Source: Syncephalis plumigaleata
Lineage: Eukaryota > Zoopagomycota > Zoopagomycetes > Zoopagales > Piptocephalidaceae
Direction: 5' to 3'
NCBI GenBank assembly: GCA_025201365.1
Contig: JAIXMF010000158.1
Span: 1 to 29,601, forward strand
Length of the DNA: 29,601 bases
Shown here piece after piece: positions 1-9,145 of this stretch. The translations under genes and the position numbers were made by a program. Below the pieces are notes generated by a model. That model ran no database searches and was not told the DNA's origin. It worked only from the letters and a program-made list of their open reading frames with translations. The number at the start of each line of letters is the position of its first letter. Position 1 is the stretch's first letter.

Positions 1-1720
1 TTTGAGATGCTGCGGTAACTAACAAATTGTTATACACGCTAGCTGGCGATGATGCTTGCGCTTGCGAGTTGCCCAAATCCGGGAATAGCGACTGTCCCGG
101 TAGTGATGTGGAAGACGACCAGTCGGGCACGTAGCTCTCATTAATAGATCCCGGCGAGACTGCATAGCCATTGATGGTTGGCACGGGCATCGGTGATTTA
201 CTCGGTGTACGATACGAGGTTAGTGCTGGATCGGTCGATTGACTATTCATAGGAATGGTAGGCGATGGATACAACTCGGATGGAGTGGTGGAGGTTAGCG
301 AGAGTTTCTCCATTGTAGCCTGATCGATTCGGAATGCACTCTCGGTAGTTGGCGTATTACCCATTGCTAGTTGACTACGATTTTGCAATGCCTCATCGGA
401 ACACATGTCCAAGTTGACATATTGATTGACCTCTTGTCCTTGTTCCTGATCGATGTTGTCAGTAAGTGAAAGGCAAAACTGCTCCAATAACATCTGATCG
501 TGTTCCGTCTTGATCGTTTGCGGTAGCTCATTCAATTCCGAGATCATTGGAGCCATTTCATTTAGTAGAGCCATCATAGCTATTCAACGTAGTATAAACG
601 ACAGAATGAAACCAGTTATTAATAAATTCGAGATTATTCGATGATGATGATGCATGTCATCTAGCATGATGGTTCATTATTTATATATATTATATATATA
701 GCCTACCTAGATTATAGTCTGGTTCCATACGCTGTTTCTTAATCGAATCGACGAAATGTTCAATAGGATCGATACTACGCTTGCCCGTGCCACTATTACT
801 ATTGCCATTATTATTGTTATTGTTATTATTAACAATTTGTGGCATATCAAATGCCGCGACATTGCCCGTGTTCAACGAGGATGTATACATCATGGGGTTA
901 ATGGTAGGAGCCGTTGTCGCAACAGTTGCAGCTAGATTTGTTGATGCCAACATACCTATAGGCAAGTCATCATCATTTAGTTCCAACGGTTGGTACATTG
1001 GTTCTACAATTATTATAAATGGTTAGGCATCCGTTATTCTATATATAGATCTTTACTTTACCTAATGGTGATGACGCATACTGCAATTCAGATGTCGAAC
1101 TACAAGGTGATGCCACGCCCAATTGCGGGAACATCGAATGCGGATAATCCATCGATGCCGTCGTTGTCATCATCGTGGTAGTGTAAGGTCCAGGTGACGG
1201 TGATAGATTAGACGTCATGGTGGATGGTGTCAATGATCCCATAGACGCCGGGGATTGCGGCAAGGTATGAACATTCGGCGCTAATGGAGATGACGCTAAT
1301 GTGGCACCAGTAATACTAGCATCAGTAGTAGTAGTGGTAGTAGTACCATCCTGATCCGTTTGATGCACTTTATCATGCTTCTTCAAATCTTGTGGTCGTT
1401 TAAAGAACTTATCACAATGCTGGTTATCGTATAGCGGGTGGTTAGCTGAACAAGTTACTCTAAGCAGCGGGTTACGTAACACTTACTGGACATTTATAAG
1501 GTGTGAAAGGAATATGACGACGAATATGCGAGGTTATGTGATCACGCTTACTTGTCTTTATAGTGCAGTCGCCCCAATAGCAGTCAAGACATAGGTTGTT
1601 GGTGGCTTTGCGTCCAATATGATCATTGCAAACATGCACAAATAGTTGTTCACCATCTGTAGTGTTAAAGGTACAACCGCGCCACTTGCACTCTAAAACA
1701 CGAGTTACGAATTGGTCCAT
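1..1720 (-). CDS. pacC: PacC/Rim101-like C2H2 transcription factor, 3' end outside the window
   Basis: Model: complement of <1..579, 707..1003, 1062..1419 and 1487..1720, with introns of 127, 58 and 67 bp in consistent phases. The start is the ATG at 1720; the open frame upstream has no other ATG and comes from a low-complexity run. Three fingers occupy residues 11-97: C11/C16/H29/H34, C47/C52/H65/H69 and C77/C80/H93/H97. The first two have the CxWxxC form, finger 2 carries KRDHITSH, and finger 3 carries the KRPQDLKKH contact helix. These are the hallmarks of PacC/Rim101, the ambient-pH regulator that binds GCCARG in the nucleus. A basic stretch near the end of exon 3 ([13 protein letters not shown]) resembles the conserved region after the PacC fingers. 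The rest is Ser/Thr/Asn-rich. About 489 residues lie in the window. This is the most canonical of the five paralogues; whether it still responds to pH is inference. Confidence 0.85.
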
Positions 1721-1729
1721 TACGGTATT

Positions 1730-2761
1730 CTTGGCAACTTCTTCTTGGGCAAAGAGTAAAAAGTATGCGTATGCGTATGTGTGTGTGTATATCGGACTAT
1801 ATACCAAAGGAATCGGTATAGACAAAGTATGCTCGGAGGATACAAAAGAAAGAGAAGAAAGAAGAAATAGCAGTAGCAGTAGTAGCAGTCGTGGCAGTAG
1901 TAGAAAGTTAAAGCTACTTATTGTCACTCCTACTATTATCGTTATTATCCGTGTAGCAAATACAGCAGTTGCGTTGCTATAACGATAAGCATAAACTACA
2001 AACTAGCTGTAGTAGTAGCGATAGAAGAAGAGGAAATCAGGAATGCAGTAGAAGCAGCAATGACAACGTAGGTTATAGTAGTGGCGGTAATGACGGCAAC
2101 AAGATAGATAAAGAGAAAGAGAAAGTGCTAGCGAGATAAATGGGAAATAAATCGCACTCTGGGTCCGAACGAATAATGATGATGGGAGAGCGCATAAATT
2201 TGAAGCGCATCCTTTAAAGCCAAGAAATACTGCTCTGGCTAATCTTAGCCAACTCCCATCATCATTATCATCATCATCACCATCATCGTTGTTAGAGGTA
2301 TTATTATTATAATTGCTATTCTATGTTATTAACTATTTGGATAATAGACAAGTTAGCTTAACTTACTACTCCTACGGCATACATGTCATATGATAATTGA
2401 AAGCAGGTATTGTTGAACTTGTTACGTCTAATAGTGCATGCATATACCAATGGACTACTTGATACTAATAGTAGAATATTGGATGCATTCTATTGTTAGC
2501 TCAAACTAATTGCATAAATGTGAGAATAGGAATGATGCCGATGATAACGGTGATGATAGCAATGCTTATCAAAGGGCAAATATACGTGTCATTCCAATAG
2601 TAATGGCAAATCTACGTTGACACACCAAGGATTGACAATATCAGTGTTACTGTTAATCGACAGCTTACTACCTTAAGAAGTAAATAGATCTGTACTAGTA
2701 ATGCGAGTGTGGAATATTTCCATGAATGGACGAGGTGAACTGTTTTTGATCATTTCTTGGC
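1730..2761. promoter_or_regulatory. Three GCCAAG hexamers upstream of the PacC gene
   Basis: GCCAAG, the core of the PacC/Rim101 site (GCCARG), occurs as CTTGGC at 1730-1735 and 2756-2761 and as GCCAAG at 2219-2224. The first is only 10 bp upstream of the ATG at 1720. Some Rim101/PacC genes regulate their own transcription, so these could be autoregulatory sites. A hexamer is short and three hits in 1 kb is only a modest excess over chance. Confidence 0.25.
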
Positions 2762-3014
2762 AAAAAGAAACAGCAGTCGATTTAGTAGACATCCCGTAGA
2801 TATCAAGGAGGGTGAGAACACCATGGGTCATCCGAGGTGAGGTGATGTAAGGCATGAGATCTTCTTAGTCATGGCATAATACGCAGTTAATGATGCAACA
2901 TTTACCTACACCGGCAAAGGTTGCCATCGCTGACCTCGTACTGTTAAAGTTATCGAATGTGGCGTTGGCAATGCCACTACTATTTTTACGAATAATTAGC
3001 GTTACATCAACACG
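2673..3014 (-). pseudogene. Coding-like island, unrecognised
   Basis: On the minus strand 2906-3014 is open with a strong RNY codon pattern; it includes the peptide NATFDNFNSTRSAMATFAGV and ends at a GTAAAT donor-like site. A second open segment, from about 2860 to the stop at 2673, is also codon-biased and includes MPYITSPRMTHGV. The two join in phase across a short gap with a weak acceptor (AAG, no pyrimidine tract). I recognise no family and see no convincing start, since a stop lies just upstream of 3014. It could be the remnant of an older gene; the young LINE at 3242 lies about 230 bp upstream on this strand. A small functional gene is less likely. Confidence 0.25.
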
Positions 3015-3241
3015 TCACATGAATGAAGGTAAGACGGTACACAAAGGATAGTAAAAATAAAACGAATATGTTGAATGATTGGCATATGCTATAGCGACTA
3101 TACTAGTTACATCAATACTACATTCGATTATTATCCTAGAAACATGTATAGTGTATAACGTACACATTATTAGATATGAAGTAACTACTAGCTTTATTTG
3201 TTATAAATATCGCATGCGTTGCTTAATATGATAACAACATG

Positions 3242-3839
3242 CTGTAGGTGTACCAAAGGGGAAAGCGAAAATTGGAGGCATATAGTCAACTGTGACGTCA
3301 ACGAGGGGGAAGTGGAAAGAAATGCGAAATTCGAAATCTTCCAGGAAGGAATGAGGATTATAAGCAGAATCAACAGGGAAAGGGCGGAAAGGTCAATCCA
3401 CCCTCGACTGGTGAAAGTGGCAGAAACAGCGCACAGAGCCACCCCACTACATCCCCTCCACGATGTAGGCTACCTGCTGGGCTGGCCGAGTGAGGAGCTT
3501 CAACTAGACATGACGCAAAAGGGTCTAACAAAAGAAGAAAGAACAAGCGTCATACATCATATGTCAACAAAAGCACTGGACATTGTATGGAGAAGAATAT
3601 GGATCCCAAGATGCAAGCAGGTAAAGCGCATCATAGGCACCTGGAAATCCATCAACCAGACCCCAGCGAACCCCCCAGGCCAACTGACTGGCCCCAGACC
3701 CAGCCAGAATGCGGATCGGCCGCATACTGGCTCCTCTCACTCCTCGCCGAGTGAACCTACTTCCTGGGACTCCATCAACAAGGTAGTATTCCGAACGGAG
3801 TATTACCTCAAGATGGTAGCCCCCTCGTGGAGCCTTTAG
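3242..3839 (+). CDS. C-terminal fragment of LINE ORF2 (region after reverse transcriptase)
   Basis: The frame runs without a stop for about 199 codons from the insertion point to TAG at 3837-3839. It opens with a CCRC...H..NC cluster (CCRCTKGESENWRHIVNC), the zinc-knuckle-like CxxC...HxxxC motif that follows the reverse-transcriptase domain in many non-LTR elements. About 70 residues on is a basic/hydrophobic stretch (STKALDIVWRRIWIPRC), then a Pro/Ser-rich tail. The endonuclease and RT domains are absent because of 5' truncation. A start can only be found by running back into the duplicated target site, so this is a fragment and not a host gene. Codon use and G+C are higher than in the flanks. 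Confidence 0.8.
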
Positions 3840-3845
3840 GGCCGG

Positions 3846-3865
3846 CCCACGTAAAGACGTGGCGG
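3846..3865 (+). other. Hairpin in the LINE 3' UTR
   Basis: CCACGT and ACGTGG flank a four-base AAAG loop, and the stem is extended on both sides by imperfect GGCC/GGCC pairing. It lies directly after the ORF2 stop. LINE reverse transcriptases commonly recognise a structured 3' UTR, so this is a plausible template-recognition element. Confidence 0.5.
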
Positions 3866-3990
3866 CCTAACTCGAATCATTTTTACACAATAATTTGAGA
3901 ATGCAGTTAACTTTATTCATTTAATTATTAACAGCAGCGGCCCACTTGCTTTAAAAAATAAAAAAAATAAAAAAATATGATAACAACATG

Positions 3991-4246
3991 TCAGTTCTAT
4001 TTTTATCCATCGTATGAGGTATCGTTACACGAACAGCCTTGTCCATCCATAGTAGACGTAACCCCGTTGTAGTTGACTGGTATCCTTTATTATTATCGTT
4101 GTTCACTATTGTTATTATTATTATTATTATTTTGCTTACGTCGTCATCTCTCGTTTCACTGCGTATATTAATTTACATATAGCCACTTTATCAAATATTA
4201 TTGGACAGAACAATAGTCTGTGTGTGTGTGTGTATGTATAGTAAAC
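3991..4246. other. Promoter/5' UTR region of the decarboxylase gene
   Basis: AT-rich, with a TTATTATTATT run near 4107-4130 and a (TG)n tract at 4219-4232 that ends about 15 bp before the ATG at 4247. No clear TATA box or coding segment was recognised. Confidence 0.4.
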
Positions 4247-6389
4247 ATGAATTCGTTAGTACCAAAGTTAAAGCGTTTGTCTGTAAAAGTTTTACACAAG
4301 CCAACAAAGTCAGCGGAGAAAGACCAGCATAGCCAGTTGACGGCTTCTTCCTCTTCCTTCTCTTCCGATAGAGTGGTAGTGGACACCGATGTGAATGTTA
4401 TACCACCTGCTATCGACGAGATAAATGAACATGACCATGAGGAATCCGAGTCAGACTTTCACGAGTTGGACTTGTCCCAATTTACGTTGGTAGGCGATGG
4501 AATTAAAGCCAGCGACATCGACAACGACAATGGTACGTTTAGCGGTGTGGATATCGCATCAATTGAGACAATGTACAAGCAGGACAATGTACTTGGATTA
4601 GTTCAGGTAATAATATAATAATATACATAGACGCATACATGCATACCAATAGCAATGCTAATATATATATATATATGATGGTGCATATGCCTAGACATTA
4701 ACCTTAGTGGTGAATCAACGTCATGAGGGCGGAATCGGTAAGGAGAAATGCGTTATGCTTATTGATTCCTTCAACCGATAGCTGACACGAGTGCGAATGT
4801 AAACATATGTACACAGTGAATGATGGTATATTGGCCAATGATGAATTGCAGCACAAAGGCGACGTTGAATCCGGTCTACTGTCTAGTTTCACGCTGCAAC
4901 CATGGTATGAACGTATCCTGGGATATCTACCATTACCAAGTGGTATTGCTAGGAAATTTGGCGTATATATCATTGATCGTAAGGTATTAACAGAAAGAGC
5001 GAGAAAGAAATACGCATATACGTGTGTAATACCATATGAAATAACCAGTATATGCCTACATTTACTTGATCGATTAGACTTTTGAGAAACGCTATGAAGC
5101 GATGCCGCTCTATGTGCGTATCGGTTTAAATCTACTTTACGTTGGACATCTCAAGGAGAAATGTGAGTTTGTCCGTTGAATCACCAATATATATATACCA
5201 TGCTAACCCTTCTCTCCTTCTCCCACTCCTTCTCTCCCTCCTATTAGTACTGGAAACGGGCATTCTCGACAAGATCCTGGAGCATGAAACGATTAGACAG
5301 GGTCGCTACTTTGATTCACCCAAATCAGTAACGCAGATAGCATCCTTTATCAAAACGTACAACATACCAACAGATGAACTGTTGACCCCCGATATTGCGT
5401 CGTTTAATACGTTCAACGAATTCTTCTATCGTAAATTAAAACCGAATGCCCGTCCAATTGCCAGTCCATCGGACGAAGTAAGCTACAACTGCAATTGCTA
5501 TAACTACCATTACTACGAGTATTTACACATTTCAGTATAAGGTTGTTTCAACAAGCGATAGTAGACTCATTGTATTTCCAAAAGTAAATGAAGCGACGAA
5601 ATTCTGGTAATTAAGAAGATAAGTGAACTGCATCTATTGCATTCTGTCTAATTCTGTTGATGCAGGGTCAAGGGAAGCAACTTTAGCCTGGCGAATCTTC
5701 TTCAAGACGATGTATTGGCAAGTAATTGATACCATAACGATGATGATGATAACGCGTATTTATTATATTGGCATTAATGTATTGTAATATCAAAACTAAT
5801 AGGCCAAGCAGTTCGAAGGTGCGCCTATGGCTATATTCCGATTGGCCCCGCAGGATTATCATCGTTTCCACGCACCCATTACCGCCAAATGTACCGGTTG
5901 TCGGAAAATACCCGGTAAATATTATACAGGTAAGCGTTGTAAGAGAGGCAAAGATAGTTATTACCGAGAAACTAGTCGACTAATCAATTCGTATATCATG
6001 CCATTCACCTCATCCACTTAGTCAATCCATTGGCAGTTAATACTAGTGTTAATGTGCTAACTGAGAATGCGCGTGTCGTGCTCACCTTTTCCACCGTGTC
6101 GGATGAGAGTGTCGTCAATAAGCTGAATCAAACCTATGATTTCGTCCTAATTCCTATAGGAGCCATGCTTGTCGGTAGCATTGGCCTGACGGGTGCTCAA
6201 CCAGAAGTGGAGACTAAGAAGGGCGATGAGTTGGGATATTTCGCATTTGGCGGCAGTACCGTGGTGGTCATCTTTCCACCAAATGCAAACATGCAGTTCG
6301 ACGCCGATCTATTGAATAACTCGGCTAAAGGACTTGAGACCTTGGTTAAGATGGGAGAATCCATCGGTACTTTCAAGCAAGATCCTTAG
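4247..6389 (+). CDS. psd: Phosphatidylserine decarboxylase proenzyme (Psd2-like class)
   Basis: Model: join of 4247..4606, 4695..4737, 4817..4983, 5078..5162, 5248..5477, 5536..5606, 5666..5717, 5812..5929 and 6022..6389, giving 497 residues. It converts phosphatidylserine to phosphatidylethanolamine plus CO2. Recognised motifs are MPLYVRIGLNLLYVG, FNTFNEFFYRKLKPNARP, SPSD (D294), GSNFSLANLL, RLAPQDYHRFH (H353, H356) and KGDELGYFAFGGSTVVV. The GGST motif (S454) is the self-cleavage site that forms the pyruvoyl cofactor, leaving a 44-residue alpha chain. The first 120 residues are acidic, Ser-rich and without a clear domain; yeast Psd2 has C2 domains there, and none is visible. The exon 7/8 junction is ambiguous: a GC donor at 5718 (GCAAGT) keeps two more residues than a GT donor at 5712, and both keep the frame. 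Location (Golgi/endosome for Psd2) is inferred. Confidence 0.9.
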
Positions 6390-6490
6390 ATTTATTTATA
6401 TGATCCGATGGAAATAGATCATTTTCACTTTAACTAGTATATTTGCTACTACTACTACTACTAATAATAATGCTCATTTAATATGATATT

Positions 6491-6496
6491 AATAAA
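6491..6496 (+). terminator. Polyadenylation signal AATAAA of the decarboxylase gene
   Basis: A perfect AATAAA lies 102 bp after the stop codon, in AT-rich sequence. Confidence 0.5.
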
Positions 6497-6554
6497 CTGA
6501 TTTATATTGTTCGTATATCAATATCATTGGGTACAATAGATAGTAAATTACTCG

Positions 6555-6939
6555 TTATAAGCTTTCTCTTGCTTGCTTACATGCTGATATTATTGCGTTC
6601 AAAATGAGCGTTATAAATAGGTTGATGCGATCAAGAAGTATCATTTTAATGAATGAATGAATGAGTGAATGAATGAATGAATACTCGTATAGTTGCCATA
6701 GAGTGGCGAGACTTTTGCTTCCAAAGCAAAAACAATGCAAGATACCATAATCTATCAAAAAAAGTATTACATAAAGTTGTAAATTTACCGGTGCTGCCTA
6801 TGCATAGAACAATTATACGCGTATAAATGTTTGTCATCATAGTCCAGCTAGTATTTAAACCACGAATGCAAAAAGGCAATGCAGTTAAATAGACAAGGTC
6901 AAAAATGAAAATATCCATTGATGTACTAATAAAAATCAT
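6555..6939 (-). pseudogene. Possible small membrane-protein gene or relic
   Basis: Two minus-strand open segments, 6789-6939 (from an ATG) and 6555-6751, join in frame across a GT...AG gap of 37 bp to give 115 residues. The first is codon-biased and strongly hydrophobic, and includes FDLVYLTALPF and NIYTRIIVLCIGST, which would make membrane helices. The last 30 residues include another hydrophobic stretch (NLFITLILNAII). A (GAAT)n microsatellite at about 6650-6682 lies within the second segment and encodes an FIHS-type repeat. The D-L-x-Y-L-x-x-L-P-F pattern loosely recalls helix 2 of rhodopsin-type receptors, but this is too short to call. The 37-bp intron is shorter than others here (50 bp or more), which favours a relic. 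Confidence 0.25.
6650..6682. repeat. (GAAT)n microsatellite
   Basis: About eight near-perfect GAAT units with one GAGT interruption. Confidence 0.9.
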
Positions 6940-7105
6940 AGTGATGCATATCTTCTAGTGTGTATCCCTTTCTCATCTATAGCGTAAGGAAATAGGAAAA
7001 TTAAATGTAAGTAAGGAAAACGGAAAAAAGCAACTAAATGAATAGGTGAGTATGCGTGTGCGAATGAATACGTAAAATAATACAGCAAAATTGAATTGTG
7101 GATAG

Positions 7106-7189
7106 TCCTACAAGAAGGTGGGAGATACCAATGTATGTCGCGCGTGTAACGGCCAGGTCAGAGTTGACCCGAAGTTAAACGGGATATAA
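7106..7189 (+). pseudogene. Possible 3'-terminal exon or relic with a CxxC motif
   Basis: After an acceptor-like GTGGATAG the plus strand is open for 27 codons to TAA, with an RNY codon pattern and a peptide containing NVCRACNGQVRVDP. The CRAC motif is CxxC-like, but no upstream exon was found in 6400-7100, so it cannot be tied to a gene. It could be chance or a decayed gene end. Confidence 0.15.
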
Positions 7190-7311
7190 AGCCATGTATA
7201 GTGTTATAATATTGGAAAACCAGCACCAATAAAATGATCTAATCGCGTAATCAATCAATGTGATGTACTCAATACAACAAATGATGATGATAATGATGAT
7301 GATAATGATAA

Positions 7312-9145
7312 TTAAATTGTGTATGGCTTTTCCATGTGACGTCGTAGATGCCGTTTCAATGCAGGATTACGTTTAAACATGCGACCACAAAGCTAGAAAG
7401 GATGATTAAATGTTAGCATCTATGATAAGGAGTCTCGTTCAGAGAGAGAGAGAGAGAGAGAAGCTTACCTTGCAGGCCAATGGCCAATACGGGATATGTA
7501 GGCGAATATGGGAGATGATATGATCCCGCTTACGGGCTGTCACCTCACAGTCATCCCATTCGCAGCGTAGATTAAGATGGCCTAAGGCACGACGACCGAT
7601 GTGTTCCTCGCTAGCGTGGTGCATGAGCAAGGCGGGATCAGGGAATATCTTCGTGCATCCACGCCATTTACAATGATAAGTTGGTGCCTCACCGGCCGAT
7701 GCATCAATAGGAATGGCATGGATATGCGCGATAAAGTTATCCAACGAGCTCGAGTCTTCCAATGACACCGGGGTCATGGCGGATGCTGATCTAGATTGTA
7801 GGGAATCAATGTTGGAATGTCCAATTTCAACCTGATTACCATACGAGTAAGCCGAGCTATACGTGCTGTGCGGATTACCAAAGTAGTTGATTGCTCCTTG
7901 ATTGTCCTGTCTAGTGCCAGTCGATGCGGTTAAAGCATCAAACAACTGACCATGCTGATACGCCCCATTTACGTCATGAGAGGACATTTCAGAATTGGAG
8001 TAGGACTGCTGACTCGATGTTAGCGTCATAGACATTGGCAGCAGCTGTGGAATTGCGCTGTTGGAGCTCAATGAAGGCGAAAAAGAGGATGATGATGAAG
8101 AGGATGATGATGGCATCATGGTGCTGGTTTTATACTGCATAGGATACAGCGACAATTGAGTATAATCATAATGCATCGGTGTCGTTTGCATCGGTAGCGT
8201 TTGGTGATAACCATCTGGCATTGAACGATTCAGCTCGTTCATCGATGATACAATATCAATTTGTGGCAAGCTAGCCGCCATTGAATTCATCGGCGTAGCA
8301 TGGCCTTGACTACTCTTCTTCAATAGACTATACGCCTGCATCGGAATAGGAGCAGGAGTAGTGGCAGCGGTGGTAGGAGGGTGAGGATGAGGATGAGGAT
8401 GAGGGGACATGAGCTGGTGTTGAGGCGATGTAACAGCTACATTCTTGGTTGGTAGGTGGAAAGATGCAGAGACCTGTGGCCAGTGCTGTCCCTCGGCTGT
8501 CGTAGTCGCAATCGGGGTCGTATTTTGCGATGGCAATCCATGTAGATTCACGTAATCCGAAGAGTGAGGATTAGTTGATGGCATACCGGAGGTATACACA
8601 GCGGATGTGTTGTGTTTAATCGGCATGGGCGCGCTATGCGACATTAATTGTTGTTGCTGTGCGGTAGGTGCATACGACAAGGTTGATGTGATTAGTGCAG
8701 CCTGAGTGACGGTCAACTCTGTTAATGCATTATCTATATGCGGGGTATCCTTGCATTGGAACGAGAGTACACCAGCGTTTGGTGGCGAGTAGGTTGACCG
8801 GGCGCTTTGTACTAGTTCCGGAATAGGGGACGAGGATGACAGCGCGCTTGGTAAATCCAAGTAATTGGCGGTAGTAATAGCAGGTGTAGCATTATCGTTG
8901 GATGATGCCATTGCCATAGCTAATGGAGATCCGTTCTCGGCAGATGCAGGAGTTACTGCGTTCTCTCGGAAACTACTCGCCAGTTCAGATATACCGACAA
9001 TACGATCCGGAATAGATAGATTCGGAATGTTTTTTTGAGTTGTACAAATTGTCGATGAACGAGAAGGGTATGAAGGGAATACGGTATTATTCGGGGAAGG
9101 TGGAATAGTTATGAAAGAGTGCTGGTTAGCAAAAGTCTCGTCCAT
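7312..9145 (-). CDS. PacC-like C2H2 protein with C-terminal fingers
   Basis: Model: complement of 7312..7392 and 7469..9145, one 76-bp intron, 585 residues, ATG at 9145. Residues 1-485 are Ser/Thr/Pro/Gln-rich and disordered-looking, with a Ser run and an HPHPHPHP repeat. The three fingers fill the last 95 residues: C492/C497/H510/H515, C528/C533/H546/H550 and C558/C561/H574/H578. Fingers 1 and 2 keep CxWxxC and KRDHIISH, very close to PacC, but finger 3 reads KRNPALKRH where PacC has KRPQDLKKH. The protein ends seven residues after the last histidine. The intron is phase 0, one residue after C558, as in the paralogues. It is probably a nuclear DNA-binding regulator; its target is unknown. 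The C-terminal position of the fingers differs from the other four genes here. Confidence 0.85.
7441..7460. repeat. (AG)n tract inside an intron
   Basis: Ten perfect AG units just inside the donor side of the intron that splits finger 3 of the gene at 7312-9145. In the transcript this is a CT tract. Confidence 0.9.

Larger units (their letters stand above)
3225..3990 (+). mobile_element. 5'-truncated LINE (non-LTR retrotransposon) with target-site duplication
   Basis: The same 17 bp, starting AATATGATAACAACATG, occur at 3225-3241 and 3974-3990 and bracket the insertion at 3242-3973. The inserted segment carries the C-terminal end of an ORF2-type protein on the plus strand, a 3' UTR and an A-rich tail of A runs broken by T (about 3951-3973). 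A perfect direct repeat, loss of the 5' end and an A-rich 3' tail are the standard signature of target-primed reverse transcription. The perfect duplication and still-open frame indicate a recent insertion. The element is too truncated to move on its own. Confidence 0.88.

Noticed and set aside
781-1181. Plus-strand open frames over the PacC exons
   Set aside because: They are antisense to well-supported exons and are made of repeat-encoded leucine or valine runs.
1721-1927. In-frame upstream extension of the PacC gene giving a hydrophobic leucine-rich N terminus
   Set aside because: It has no ATG, derives from a CAGTAG-type repeat, and would put a membrane segment on a nuclear regulator.
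7140-7245. A 5S rRNA-like stretch (ACGGCC followed by CCGAAGTTAAA), with a second similar pattern at 23464-23502
   Set aside because: In real 5S rRNA these motifs are about 40 bases apart, here 14-15. The helices do not form, and both sites fit coding-like frames as well.
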